Below, piece after piece: positions 53,192-60,898 of a DNA stretch of 64,000 bases. The DNA is taken from the NCBI GenBank assembly GCA_006226595.1, contig SBGP01000116.1, positions 1 to 64,000 on the forward strand, read 5' to 3'. Origin of the DNA: Deltaproteobacteria bacterium. Its GTDB lineage: Bacteria; Myxococcota_A; UBA796; GCA-2862545. The notes below the pieces were generated by a model, which was not told where the DNA came from, did not search any database, and saw nothing but the letters and a program-made list of their open reading frames with translations. The first letter of the stretch is position 1; the number at the start of each line of letters is the position of its first letter. Both the position numbers and the translations under genes were made by a program.

Positions 53192-54138
53192 CACACGTGC
53201 TCCTTGAAGCTCTCGTAGGTGGCGTCTGGCTCGTCGATGGGCCGGAAGTAGCGAACGGAGGCCAGGGTCGGCTGCAGGTCTTCGACCCACACGGCCTCGA
53301 CGCGCATGCCCATGCGCACGTCATCGACGTCGCAGTCGCCGACGATGTGGAGCAGCGGCACGTCCGCGCCGTCGAGCAGGACGTGGGCCGCGGCGTAGGG
53401 CGGCTCGAGCACCTGTCCCTCGAAGGGGATGCGGATGATCGAGAAGGTGGTGACCGTGCCCTTCTGGGCGAGAGGCACGACCTCGGAGGTGCGCACGCCG
53501 CAGAGCGGACAGGAGCCACGCGGTGGGATGTAGATCTTGTCGCAGCTCGGGCAGCGGCGGCCGTTGAGCTCCTTGCGCAGGATGCCGCGGAGGAACTCGG
53601 CGGTCGTGGCGCCCGCGGCGACGGTGTACTCCGCGTGCACCGGGGCCTTGAAGCGTGTCACCGGGTGCTCCGCCGGGACCGGCACCAGCTCGGGAGCCGG
53701 CAGGTCAGCGGGTTGGAAGTACGCGAGGTCGGTGATCATGCCGCTGCGCTCGGCCGCGAACACGGCACGCACGCGCATGCCGGTGACCAGTGCGTCCTTG
53801 CCGCACTTCAGGGCGTGGAGCATGGCGGTGTCGGCGCCGTCGAGCTTGACGAGCGCGTACGCGAACGGCTCGGACAGGGGCTGCCCGGGTTCGGGCTCGG
53901 CAACCCACGTCCACGTGGTGACCGTGCCCTCTGGGCCCACTTCCACGAAGTCGACGATGTCTTCGCCGGTCTCGGGGTCGTATTCGACGGGTGGGCAGAG
54001 CACCCGACCCGTGGCGGTGCGCACGCCCTCGATTCGGCCTGCACGAAGCGCGGTCAGGAAGCGGCCGATGACCGGTCCTGTGCTGCGCTTGTAGGCGTAC
54101 TCGAGGACGAACGGCGAGACGAGCTCGACCGTCGTCAT
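53191..54138 (-). CDS. Double DUF35 OB-fold protein
   Basis: 315 residues with two OB-fold domains of the DUF35 family (about 20-145 and 170-310). Between them is a zinc-ribbon, CPSCDKIYIPPRGSCPLCG. DUF35 proteins partner thiolase-fold enzymes; in steroid degraders the DUF35 domain of ChsH2 binds the aldolase Ltp2. The length and the order DUF35-Ltp4-Ltp3 match Rv3521-Rv3523 of M. tuberculosis as I recall them. Followed directly by the Ltp4-like gene. Confidence 0.85.
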   Translation of the reverse strand: MTTVELVSPFVLEYAYKRSTGPVIGRFLTALRAGRIEGVRTATGRVLCPPVEYDPETGEDIVDFVEVGPEGTVTTWTWVAEPEPGQPLSEPFAYALVKLDGADTAMLHALKCGKDALVTGMRVRAVFAAERSGMITDLAYFQPADLPAPELVPVPAEHPVTRFKAPVHAEYTVAAGATTAEFLRGILRKELNGRRCPSCDKIYIPPRGSCPLCGVRTSEVVPLAQKGTVTTFSIIRIPFEGQVLEPPYAAAHVLLDGADVPLLHIVGDCDVDDVRMGMRVEAVWVEDLQPTLASVRYFRPIDEPDATYESFKEHV

Positions 54139-54152
54139 CCGGAACTCCTGTC

Positions 54153-54494
54153 CTAGATGTTCCCGGTCGGGAACATCTGCTGCATCTTGCGAGCGACCAC
54201 GAGGTTGCCGCCGATCTTCATCTTGCGGGTCATCACGGCGCGCAGGCCGTTCATGTCGCCGTTCGAGATCTTGATGTAGTCGGCGGCCTTGGCCGACACC
54301 GTCGCCGAGGGCTCGGAGTGGGGGCCACTGTGGACCTCCATCGCGCCGTCGTTGACGATGACGTGCCAGGTTCCGCCGCCATCGCCGGAGATCTCGAACT
54401 GAAACACGGCGCTCACGCCATTGGCGGCGCTCTGCACGAAGCGGTCACCGAGGGTGTCGAAGTATTCCTGGACGGTGTTGATGCGTGCGGCCAC
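54153..54494 (-). CDS. SCP2 sterol-carrier-domain protein
   Basis: 113 residues from a GTG at 54494, preceded by a GGGGGA site. The frame stays open for 31 codons upstream, but that part runs through the operator palindromes. The sequence VFQFEISGDGGGTWHVIVNDGAMEVHSGPHSEPSATVSAKAADYIKISNGDMNGLRAVMTRKMKIGGNL is a complete SCP2 domain, a small lipid/sterol-binding fold. First gene of the operon, 14 nt before DUF35. Confidence 0.88.
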   Translation of the reverse strand: MAARINTVQEYFDTLGDRFVQSAANGVSAVFQFEISGDGGGTWHVIVNDGAMEVHSGPHSEPSATVSAKAADYIKISNGDMNGLRAVMTRKMKIGGNLVVARKMQQMFPTGNI

Positions 54495-54530
54495 GGTCTT
54501 CCCCCTACGAACGGCCTCTTCTGGCCGAGG

Positions 54531-54574
54531 TAGAACATGTTTCACTTTGAACGGCTGAACTAGAACATGTTCTA
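54531..54574. promoter_or_regulatory. Two KstR-like operators
   Basis: TAGAACATGTTTCA (54531-54544) and TAGAACATGTTCTA (54561-54574) both fit TnnAACnnGTTnnA, the consensus of the TetR-family steroid regulator KstR. The second is a perfect 14-bp palindrome. Their centres are 30 bp apart (about three helical turns), 43-75 bp upstream of the SCP2 start. This is the only promoter region of the steroid-like operon. No TetR gene lies in the window. Confidence 0.8.
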
Positions 54575-54615
54575 CTTTTGAGTGCAAGTGCTTTCGATTC
54601 GAAGTCGTTTGCTTG

Positions 54616-54889
54616 TTGGGGAGTGGTTTTCAAAAGGCGGCATAAAGGTGGTTAGAGCCGGTTATTGGGCGGTTGGGGGTCTGACCCCCGAATGGGGTCA
54701 GAGCCCTGCGTGGGGTCAGAGCCCCGCTTCGTGTCCGACCCCCGCGTGGGGTCAGAGCGCTGCGTGGGGTCAGAGCGCTGCGTGGGGTCAGAGCGCTGCG
54801 TGGGGTCAGAGCGCTGCGTGGGGTCAGAGCGCTGCGTGGGGTCAGAGCCCCGCTTGGTGTCCGACCCATGCTCGGGGTCAGACCCCCCG
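54616..54889. repeat. 18-bp-period palindrome array R4 (12 units)
   Basis: Twelve units with cores beginning at 54679 and then every 18 bp to 54877. The first core is GTCTGAC and the last GTCAGAC, forming inverted ends. Interior units are degenerate (GTCAGAG or GTCCGAC), and five in a row (54751-54840) are identical copies of GTCAGAGCGCTGCGTGGG. TTGGGGAGTGGTTTTCAAAA (54616-54635) lies 38 nt before the array, mirroring array R2. The array sits between the steroid operon's operators and the gene at 54947; the remaining bases to 54946 show nothing else. Confidence 0.87.
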
Positions 54890-54946
54890 AGCGGGAAAGC
54901 CTGCCGCGCACCGCGTCGCCCTGGCTCCCTCTTGCTGGTCCGAGTG

Positions 54947-55213
54947 CTACGCCGGGGCGGTGAGCGCCGTCACGAGCATGCCGGCGCCGATGCCAGTGAC
55001 GAACGTACCCATGCCGGCGAGCATGCGGCTGTGCACTGGCGCCCCGCTGGCAGCAAAGGCCTCGGGATCGAAGAACGCTGCCCCGTGGGTCGCGTACCAC
55101 CACGCCGAGCGGTCCTCGGCGGGATGGCGCATGGCCAGCTCGGCCGCCGAGACGGCCGCGAGCAGCCATCCTCCGATGCCCAGCGCGAAACAGGGAATGG
55201 CCCACAGCGACAT
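54947..55213 (-). CDS. Small membrane protein
   Basis: 88 residues with GGAGG 5 nt before the ATG. Two transmembrane helices (about 5-25 and 65-86) flank a short polar loop containing AEDRSAWWYATHGAAFFDPEAF. No family recognised. It is divergent from the next gene. Confidence 0.6.
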   Translation of the reverse strand: MSLWAIPCFALGIGGWLLAAVSAAELAMRHPAEDRSAWWYATHGAAFFDPEAFAASGAPVHSRMLAGMGTFVTGIGAGMLVTALTAPA

Positions 55214-55280
55214 GCGGCCTCCGCGACGAGACTACCGCGGAGCTGTGACGCTCGCGGGCTCGCGGTGTAGCCTTCCGCGC

Positions 55281-55850
55281 ATGACCCGCCTGCTGCCACT
55301 CCTCGTGCTCATCGCCTGCGGACCCGCCGAGACGCCGGCACCCGAGGTGCCATCCATCGAGGTCTGCGATGCCTGGGGCGCCCGCAAGCTCGGAGAGTGC
55401 GCCGAGGCCCTGGCGCGCGCGCCCGTTCCCCGAAACCCGGACCGCAAGGGGCGCCTGCACGGTCTCTCGCTGACCGATCAGTGCGCGCTCTTCGACTCCC
55501 GCCGGACTGCCCTCGCCGAGTGCACGGCGATGACCGAGTGTGATGCGTATGCCGAGTGCACCGTGCGGGTGGCGGTCGACGACTGGGTGCCCGCCGCGGA
55601 TCCGGGACTGTGCGAGTCCGTGGTGCGCCGCCGTCTCGGCACCGCTCGCCCGCTGCTCCAGGAGAAGATCGACGCCCTCACCGATCCCAAGCAGCGCGAG
55701 GCCGCCTTCGCCGAGCTCTACGCGATGACCGACCGCTGCGCGACGGACCCCGCGGTCCGCGAGCGGCTTGGGCTGTGCATGCGCGAGTACGACGAGACCT
55801 TCGCGGCGTGCCTGCTCACCTTTGTCGGCGAGTCCCTCACCGCTCGTTGA
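55281..55850 (+). CDS. Cys-rich lipoprotein
   Basis: 189 residues. The signal peptide ends at LVLIAC (Cys13). The mature part is helical with ten or so further Cys in spacing like C-x10-C-A-E-A and C-x-A-Y-A-E-C, suggesting several disulfides in an alpha-helical, periplasmic domain. Such proteins are frequent in Myxococcota; I know no function. Stands alone, divergent from the small membrane protein. Confidence 0.7.
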   Translation: MTRLLPLLVLIACGPAETPAPEVPSIEVCDAWGARKLGECAEALARAPVPRNPDRKGRLHGLSLTDQCALFDSRRTALAECTAMTECDAYAECTVRVAVDDWVPAADPGLCESVVRRRLGTARPLLQEKIDALTDPKQREAAFAELYAMTDRCATDPAVRERLGLCMREYDETFAACLLTFVGESLTAR

Positions 55851-55938
55851 ATCGCGTGCGCTCGCGGCGGCGCGGTCCCGCCGAGAAATGCCGGGTAGCC
55901 GCCACCCCAACGCCTCCCGACGGGGGTACGCTGGCGGA

Positions 55939-57102
55939 GTGATCGAGACACTCGCCGTCGCCAACTACCGCTCGCTGCGGGAGCTCGTGCTCCCCCTCGG
56001 TCGCCTGAACGTGGTCACCGGCGCCAACGGCGTCGGGAAGTCCTCGCTGTATCGCAGCCTGGCCATGCTCTCGGACGTGTCGCGCGGGGAGCTCATCGGG
56101 TCCCTGGCTCGCGAGGGAGGCCTGCCCTCCACGCTGTGGGCGGGACCCTCGCAGTTCTCGCGCGGCATGCGCGACGGCAGTCAGCCCGTGCAAGGCACCG
56201 TACGCAAGGGGGCCATCGCGCTGCGCCTGGGCTTCGCCACCGAGGACTTCGGCTACGCCATCGACGTGGGCCTCCCGCAGCCCGGGGATACGCGCTTCGA
56301 CCGCGACCCCGAGATCAAGCGCGAGGTCCTGTGGGCCGGGCCCAAGTGGTCACCGCCGGCGACCCTCGCCGACCGCAATCGCGGACTGGTGAACGTGCGC
56401 AACGCCGAGGGCACCTGGGTCGACACGCACCACTACATGCCGAGCCACGACTCCATGCTCACCGAGCTGGCTGACCCGGTGGGCGCTCCCGCGGTGTTCC
56501 TGCTCCGCGACCGCATTCGTTCGTGGCGTTTCTACGACCACTTCCGCAGTGACCGTGACGCCCCGGCCCGCCAGCCGCAGGTCGCCACGCGCACGCCGGT
56601 CCTTGCGCACGACGGGCGCGATCTGGCCGCTGCCATCGCCACCATCGAGGAGGTGGGCGACCGCGGTGCGCTCGCCGACGCCGTCGCCGACGCATTTCCC
56701 GGCTCGACGCTGGAAGTACAGGGATCCAGCACCTCGATGCTGCTCGCCATGCAGCAGCCCGGCATGCTGCGCTCGCTGTCGGCCGCGGAGTTCTCGGACG
56801 GCACGCTGCGCTACCTCATGTGGCTCGCCGCGCTGCTCACGCCGCGTCCGCCGGAGCTCATGGTCATCAACGAGCCCGAGACCAGCCTGCACACGGACCT
56901 GCTCCCGGCGCTGGGACGCCTGATCCGTCGGGCCGCGCGCGAGTCGCAGGTGTGGGTGGTCACGCACTCCGACGTCCTCGCGGCGGCGCTTCGCGAAGAG
57001 GACGACTGCCACTCCTTCGACCTGGTCAAGGAACTGGGCGAGACGCGCTGGGCCGGGCAGGACCTGCTGTCGACCCCCGCATGGAAGTGGCCGAGCCGAT
57101 GA
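55939..57102 (+). CDS. RecF/OLD-like AAA ATPase
   Basis: 387 residues from a GTG at 55939 (IETLAVANYRSLREL directly after it, where this family starts). Walker A is TGANGVGKSSL, the ABC-type signature region SAAEFSDGTLRYLMWL, Walker B MVINEPETSLH and the switch His in VVTHSD. It belongs to the AAA_21/SMC-like ATPases found in DNA repair, OLD nucleases and defence systems, but has no attached nuclease domain. A 147-residue partner is translationally coupled downstream. Role unknown. Confidence 0.82.
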   Translation: MIETLAVANYRSLRELVLPLGRLNVVTGANGVGKSSLYRSLAMLSDVSRGELIGSLAREGGLPSTLWAGPSQFSRGMRDGSQPVQGTVRKGAIALRLGFATEDFGYAIDVGLPQPGDTRFDRDPEIKREVLWAGPKWSPPATLADRNRGLVNVRNAEGTWVDTHHYMPSHDSMLTELADPVGAPAVFLLRDRIRSWRFYDHFRSDRDAPARQPQVATRTPVLAHDGRDLAAAIATIEEVGDRGALADAVADAFPGSTLEVQGSSTSMLLAMQQPGMLRSLSAAEFSDGTLRYLMWLAALLTPRPPELMVINEPETSLHTDLLPALGRLIRRAARESQVWVVTHSDVLAAALREEDDCHSFDLVKELGETRWAGQDLLSTPAWKWPSR

Positions 57103-57542
57103 GCCAGCATCCCGACGCCGTACGCCTCGCGCGCCTGTACGCACTGCGTCGGCACCAGGGCCAGGCGGCCCTGTCGCTCGATGCCTACGACCGCTGGGGA
57201 CACGGCGCGAACTACCCCGGTCTCGAAGCCGACCAGGCACTCGCCGCCGGAGCCTCCGAGACCGATGCGGCCATGCGCGCGCTGGCCGCGACCCTCGACC
57301 CCGAGGTGCGCCAGGCCTTCGTGGAGGCCCGCATCGCACTGCTCGAGCGCTATCTGGAGCACGTCGCGGGGGACTCGACGGAGGCCTTCGTCGCCCGCGG
57401 CGAGTGCGAGGCCTGGCGCGGCTTCGGGCGCGGCGAGAGCCAGCTCGTGCGCCAGAACACCTACTACGTGCGCTTCGACGCCGCGCAGTTCCAGGAGCTG
57501 TTCGGCTTCGACCCGCTGGACCTCGACGCGCTCACATCGTGA
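57099..57542 (+). CDS. Hypothetical protein coupled to the ATPase
   Basis: 147 residues, starting in the ATPase stop (ATGA). Acidic and mostly helical, with conserved-looking segments RLYALRRHQGQAALSLDAY, GALLERYLEHVAGD-like helices and a C-terminal SQLVRQNTYYVRFDAAQFQELFGFDP. No recognised family; because of the coupling it probably acts with the ATPase. Its last 11 nt overlap the convergent lipoprotein gene. Confidence 0.6.
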   Translation: MSQHPDAVRLARLYALRRHQGQAALSLDAYDRWGHGANYPGLEADQALAAGASETDAAMRALAATLDPEVRQAFVEARIALLERYLEHVAGDSTEAFVARGECEAWRGFGRGESQLVRQNTYYVRFDAAQFQELFGFDPLDLDALTS

Positions 57543-58248
57543 ACGGCGGCACCCGCCATGCGGCCCAGGCGGTCGGCCCCCAGGTATCGGTGCAGTTCAC
57601 CTGACCGACGAAGCCCCAGGAGCCGGCGTTCTGCACCACCAGCATGTGGTCGCCGTCGGTGATGTTGCCGCTGTGGTTCGGTCCCAGCGTGAGCTCGGTG
57701 TCCGCCTCGAAGGACAGCTCGTAGCCGCGTCGAGTGCCGCACTGGTCGGCCTTGCGGGGACCGGTCGCGTCGCCGCGCTCGACCGAGAGCCCGGCCAGCG
57801 GGTTGTCGGTGCCCAGGCGGTCGAAGTCCGTGGACCACCCTTCCTCGAGGGCGAGCACCACCCCTGCGTCGTCGGTAATCGCCAGGCCGTGGTCCTGTCC
57901 CCAGTCGTTGGTGCGCACGAAGTTCACGACGACCGCATCACCGACCTCGACCAGGCGCAGGGCCGGGGTCACGTCGTCCTCGCCGACGAGCAGGCTCCAG
58001 CCGACGGTGTGGAGCTGACCGTCCTCGGTGCGCAGGGTCATGCCGGCAGCGCCGCGCGCCGCGCCCGCGGTGTCGCAGCTCACGTCGGCGTCGAAGCTCT
58101 CGATGGTGCCGTCGAGCGTCCACAGCTCGGAGCCGTCTTCCAGGGTGACCGGGTCGGCGGGGCTCGACAGACAGGTCGAGGCACTGCCCTCGAAGGTCGA
58201 GGGGGCGCAGGCGGCGAAGAACACAGACAGAGCGAGAAAACGAGTCAT
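57532..58248 (-). CDS. Lipoprotein, 238 residues
   Basis: GGGAGG lies 6 nt before the ATG. The signal peptide ends in VFFAAC (Cys14). The mature protein is beta-rich and acidic with four further Cys (TCLSS, VSCDT, DQCGT, VNCTD). It contains a segment like the EF-hand-like Asp loops of other lipoproteins in the window but no repeats. No family recognised. Confidence 0.65.
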   Translation of the reverse strand: MTRFLALSVFFAACAPSTFEGSASTCLSSPADPVTLEDGSELWTLDGTIESFDADVSCDTAGAARGAAGMTLRTEDGQLHTVGWSLLVGEDDVTPALRLVEVGDAVVVNFVRTNDWGQDHGLAITDDAGVVLALEEGWSTDFDRLGTDNPLAGLSVERGDATGPRKADQCGTRRGYELSFEADTELTLGPNHSGNITDGDHMLVVQNAGSWGFVGQVNCTDTWGPTAWAAWRVPPFTM

Positions 58249-58363
58249 ACAGACCTCCCGCGGGACGCCGATGCACAGGGCGTGCCACCGCGCGGAAGCG
58301 CATGAAGAGCGGGTTCGTGATCCATCCCGCCGGGACGAGCGCGCGGATCGCGACACGGCTGTC

Positions 58364-59650
58364 CTAGTCGGTACCGCCCTTGCCGAAGTTCTCGGGCAGT
58401 GGCATGGCCCATGCGACCGCGAAGCCGGGGAGCGTGAGCAGCACGACCCACGCGAAGAAGGCCTGGTAGCCGAGCGAGAGCTGCATGGCGCCGCTCCACG
58501 ACGCGGAGGCCCACACGGCGAGGGCCATCAACCCCGTGGCGAAGGCGTAGTGTGCCGTCTTGTACGGCCCGTCCGCGATGTGGATCAGGGTCATCATGTA
58601 CGCCGCGAAGCCGAAGCCGTAGCCGAACTGCTCGACGCCGATCAGCGCCACGCCCACGCCGTAGGCCTCGGGCTGGGCCGTCGCCAGGTACAGATACACG
58701 AGGTTCGGCGCGTTGAGCGCGAAGGCCATCGGCATCATCCACCGGGTCAGGCCATGCCGGTAGATCGCGCCGCCGCCGAGGATGCCGCCGGCGACCAGGC
58801 ACAGCACGCCGACCGTTCCCTTCGCGAAGCCCACCTGTTCCAGCGTCCACCCCAGGCCGCCGACCTCGCGGGGATCGAGCAGGAATGGGCTCACGAGCTT
58901 GGCCAGGTGGTTCTCGGCGAAGCGGAACCACAGGATGAACAGCAGTCCGACGAGGATGCCGTCGCGGGCGAAGAAGCTGCGCACGATCTCGGTGGTCGGA
59001 GGGCCGTGCTCCCGGTCGCGCGGCACGTCGCTGATCGGGGCCGGCAGCGCCCACGCGTTGTACGCCGCGGCCACGGCGAACAGCGCCGCGGTGATGCCGA
59101 GCGTGGCCATCCACCCGGAGCGCGCGGAGTCCAGGCGGGTGCCGAGCACGCCGGCGAGCACGACGAGCCCGCCCTCTCCGAAGACCAGGGCCAGCCGCCA
59201 GAAGGTGGAGCGTACACCGACGAATGCGGACTGCTGGCCCTTCGACAGTCCGAGCATGTACAGGCCGTCGGCGGCGATGTCGTGGGTGGCCGAGGCGAGG
59301 GCGAGCAGCGCGAAGCCCGCCAGCGACAGCTCCACGAAGCGCGGTGTGGGCAGCGCGAAGGCCACGAGAATCAGCGCGGGAACGAACGCGAGCTGCATCG
59401 CCAGCGTCCACCGGCGCTTGGTGCTCACCCCATCGACCAGCGGCGCCCACAGCGCCTTGAGCGCCCAGATCAGCCCCAGCGTGCTCGTCCACCCGGCGAT
59501 CACGTCGTTGGCGACGCCCAGGGTCTTGTACATCGGCACGCTGACCACGTTGACCACGGTGTAGGGCAGCCCCTGCACGAAGTACAGCGACGGCACCCAG
59601 CTCCAGGCGCGGCCCCAGCCCTCCTCGGGCGGATCGGTGGACTCGTTCAT
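58364..59650 (-). CDS. AmpG-like MFS permease
   Basis: 428 residues, about 12 helices. PSLYFVQGLPYTVVNVVSVPMYKTLG and WALKALWAPLVDGVSTKRRW are close to the AmpG/PAT family, which imports muropeptides for cell-wall recycling or acetyl-CoA in eukaryotes. SATHDIAADGLYM with its conserved Asp and IALVGVEQFGYGFGFAAYM-like later motif support the subfamily. The start at 59650 is preferred; an upstream frame to 59737 is not hydrophobic and looks non-coding. Confidence 0.85.
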   Translation of the reverse strand: MNESTDPPEEGWGRAWSWVPSLYFVQGLPYTVVNVVSVPMYKTLGVANDVIAGWTSTLGLIWALKALWAPLVDGVSTKRRWTLAMQLAFVPALILVAFALPTPRFVELSLAGFALLALASATHDIAADGLYMLGLSKGQQSAFVGVRSTFWRLALVFGEGGLVVLAGVLGTRLDSARSGWMATLGITAALFAVAAAYNAWALPAPISDVPRDREHGPPTTEIVRSFFARDGILVGLLFILWFRFAENHLAKLVSPFLLDPREVGGLGWTLEQVGFAKGTVGVLCLVAGGILGGGAIYRHGLTRWMMPMAFALNAPNLVYLYLATAQPEAYGVGVALIGVEQFGYGFGFAAYMMTLIHIADGPYKTAHYAFATGLMALAVWASASWSGAMQLSLGYQAFFAWVVLLTLPGFAVAWAMPLPENFGKGGTD

Positions 59651-59751
59651 GGCCCAGACCCTATCCCAGGCGCGTGCAATACACGCGACGGTCCCTGCGT
59701 CCTCACCCCGCGTGTGCAATGCTCGCGCGCAGGCCACGGCTGGGAGGCCCC

Positions 59752-60039
59752 ATGGAAAACGAAGGCATGTCCAAGAGTCAGATCACCCTCATCCTGGGGC
59801 TGGTCAGCCTCGTGGTTTGCTGCATTCCGTGCGTGGGCAGCACGCTCTACATGATCGCCGCGGTCGCGACCTTCGTGTTCGGCTTCCTCGCGCACAGCGA
59901 GGCCGGTCAGACCGGGGCCGACACGACCATGGCCAAGGTCGGCATGGGCCTCGCCCTGCTGCCGATCCTCGCCTTCGTGGTGTTCATCGCCCTCTACATC
60001 TGCGGCATCGGCGGCATCGTCGTGCTCGACAACCTGTAG
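59752..60039 (+). CDS. Small two- to three-helix membrane protein
   Basis: 95 residues with GGGAGG before the ATG. Hydrophobic helices at about 12-32, 35-50 and 65-90, with a Cys cluster VVCCIPCVG in the first. A DUF4190-like small membrane protein is a possible identity. Divergent from the AmpG-like gene and ended by a hairpin. Confidence 0.6.
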   Translation: MENEGMSKSQITLILGLVSLVVCCIPCVGSTLYMIAAVATFVFGFLAHSEAGQTGADTTMAKVGMGLALLPILAFVVFIALYICGIGGIVVLDNL

Positions 60040-60047
60040 GCGGACGA

Positions 60048-60067
60048 CGGGCCCCCGTGGGGGCCCG
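60048..60067. terminator. Terminator hairpin between convergent genes
   Basis: CGGGCCCCC (60048-60056)/GGGGGCCCG (60059-60067), a perfect 9-bp inverted repeat with a 2-nt centre, 8 nt after the stop of the + gene and 5 nt from the stop of the - gene. Confidence 0.65.
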
Positions 60068-60072
60068 GACGA

Positions 60073-60246
60073 TCAGCGACGTCCGAAGAGCGCACCCAGC
60101 AGGCCGGGAGCGGCCTTGCGGGTGCCGTCTTCACGGCACTGGCAGCGGTCTTCGGGCTTCACGTCGCCGAGGACGGCTTCGACGTGGGCACCGCAACCGG
60201 CCCAGTCGGGCTTGTTGCAGTCTCGGCAGGTGACGCGTCGGCACAT
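60073..60246 (-). CDS. Small Cys-rich (zinc-ribbon-like) protein
   Basis: 57 residues with GGAG 6 nt before the ATG. Cys at about positions 2, 7, 10, 18, 35 and 37 in the pattern CRRVTCRDCNKPDWAGCGAHVEAVL ... RCQC. This matches a widespread small-protein family of unknown role in actinobacteria and proteobacteria, whose Cys and His residues probably bind zinc. It follows the sigma-factor gene by 65 nt in the same direction. Confidence 0.8.
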   Translation of the reverse strand: MCRRVTCRDCNKPDWAGCGAHVEAVLGDVKPEDRCQCREDGTRKAAPGLLGALFGRR

Positions 60247-60311
60247 GGGATCTCCAGGTGAGGCGTGAGATGCCTCTTCGACGGGTAGAGCCGTCATCTC
60301 CCGGAAGTGTG

Positions 60312-60878
60312 TCAGGCGCCGGGTTCGGGTTGCTCCAGACGCTCGCTGAGCTCGGCCCGAACCCGCTTTCGCGCGCGGGAGAGGCGGCTGCGAACGGCCT
60401 GAGCGGTGAGCCCCAGCTCTTCGCCGATCTCGGGTCCGGTGTCGCCCCGTCCCTCGGCGAGCAGCAGGATCAGGCGGTCGGTGGGGGAGAGCTCCTCCAT
60501 GACCTCGGCGAGCACCCCGAGCAGCTCGCCCTCCGCGACCTGGCGCTCGGGGCTGGCCTGGTCGGCCTCGAGCACCTTGTCGAAGACGTGCAGCGTCGGG
60601 TCGTTCTTGCGGCCGCGCCGCAGGCGGTGGCACGCGTTGGCGACCATGCGCACGAGCCAGCCCTCGAGGGAGCCTTCACCGCGGAAGTCGGTGAGGTGCT
60701 GGCCCGCGGAGAGCAGCGCGTCCTGCACGGCGTCCTCGGCCTCCTCGGGCGTGCGGCAGCGGCGGCGACCCTCGGCGGCGAGGCGCTGCCCATAGCAGTG
60801 GGTCATCTCCTCGAGCACGGTGAGGTCCCCGCGCTTGGCGGCAGCGATCATCTTGTCCGGGTGGCAGAGCTCGACCAT
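60312..60878 (-). CDS. ECF-type RNA polymerase sigma factor
   Basis: 188 residues. Region 2 (EEAEDAVQDALLSAGQHLTDFRGEGSLEGWLVRMVANACHRLRR) and region 4 (LSPTDRLILLLAEGRGDTGPEIGEELGLTAQAVRSRLSRARKRVR) are complete, with no extra domain. No recognisable anti-sigma gene is adjacent. The start at 60878 (MVELCHPDK) is preferred; the longer frame overlaps the neighbouring gene's end. Confidence 0.9.
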   Translation of the reverse strand: MVELCHPDKMIAAAKRGDLTVLEEMTHCYGQRLAAEGRRRCRTPEEAEDAVQDALLSAGQHLTDFRGEGSLEGWLVRMVANACHRLRRGRKNDPTLHVFDKVLEADQASPERQVAEGELLGVLAEVMEELSPTDRLILLLAEGRGDTGPEIGEELGLTAQAVRSRLSRARKRVRAELSERLEQPEPGA

Positions 60879-60898
60879 GGTCCGACCAGTGTAGCGCG

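Noticed and set aside
45738-54494. Operon as ordinary fatty-acid beta-oxidation
   Set aside because: It lacks enoyl-CoA hydratase and a Cys thiolase, and has SCP2, DUF35 and Ltp-type proteins plus KstR-type sites. The steroid-like reading fits better, though not proven.
54674-54889. CRISPR-like array
   Set aside because: Repeat plus spacer is only 18 bp, spacers are 5 bp and not unique, and no cas gene is present.
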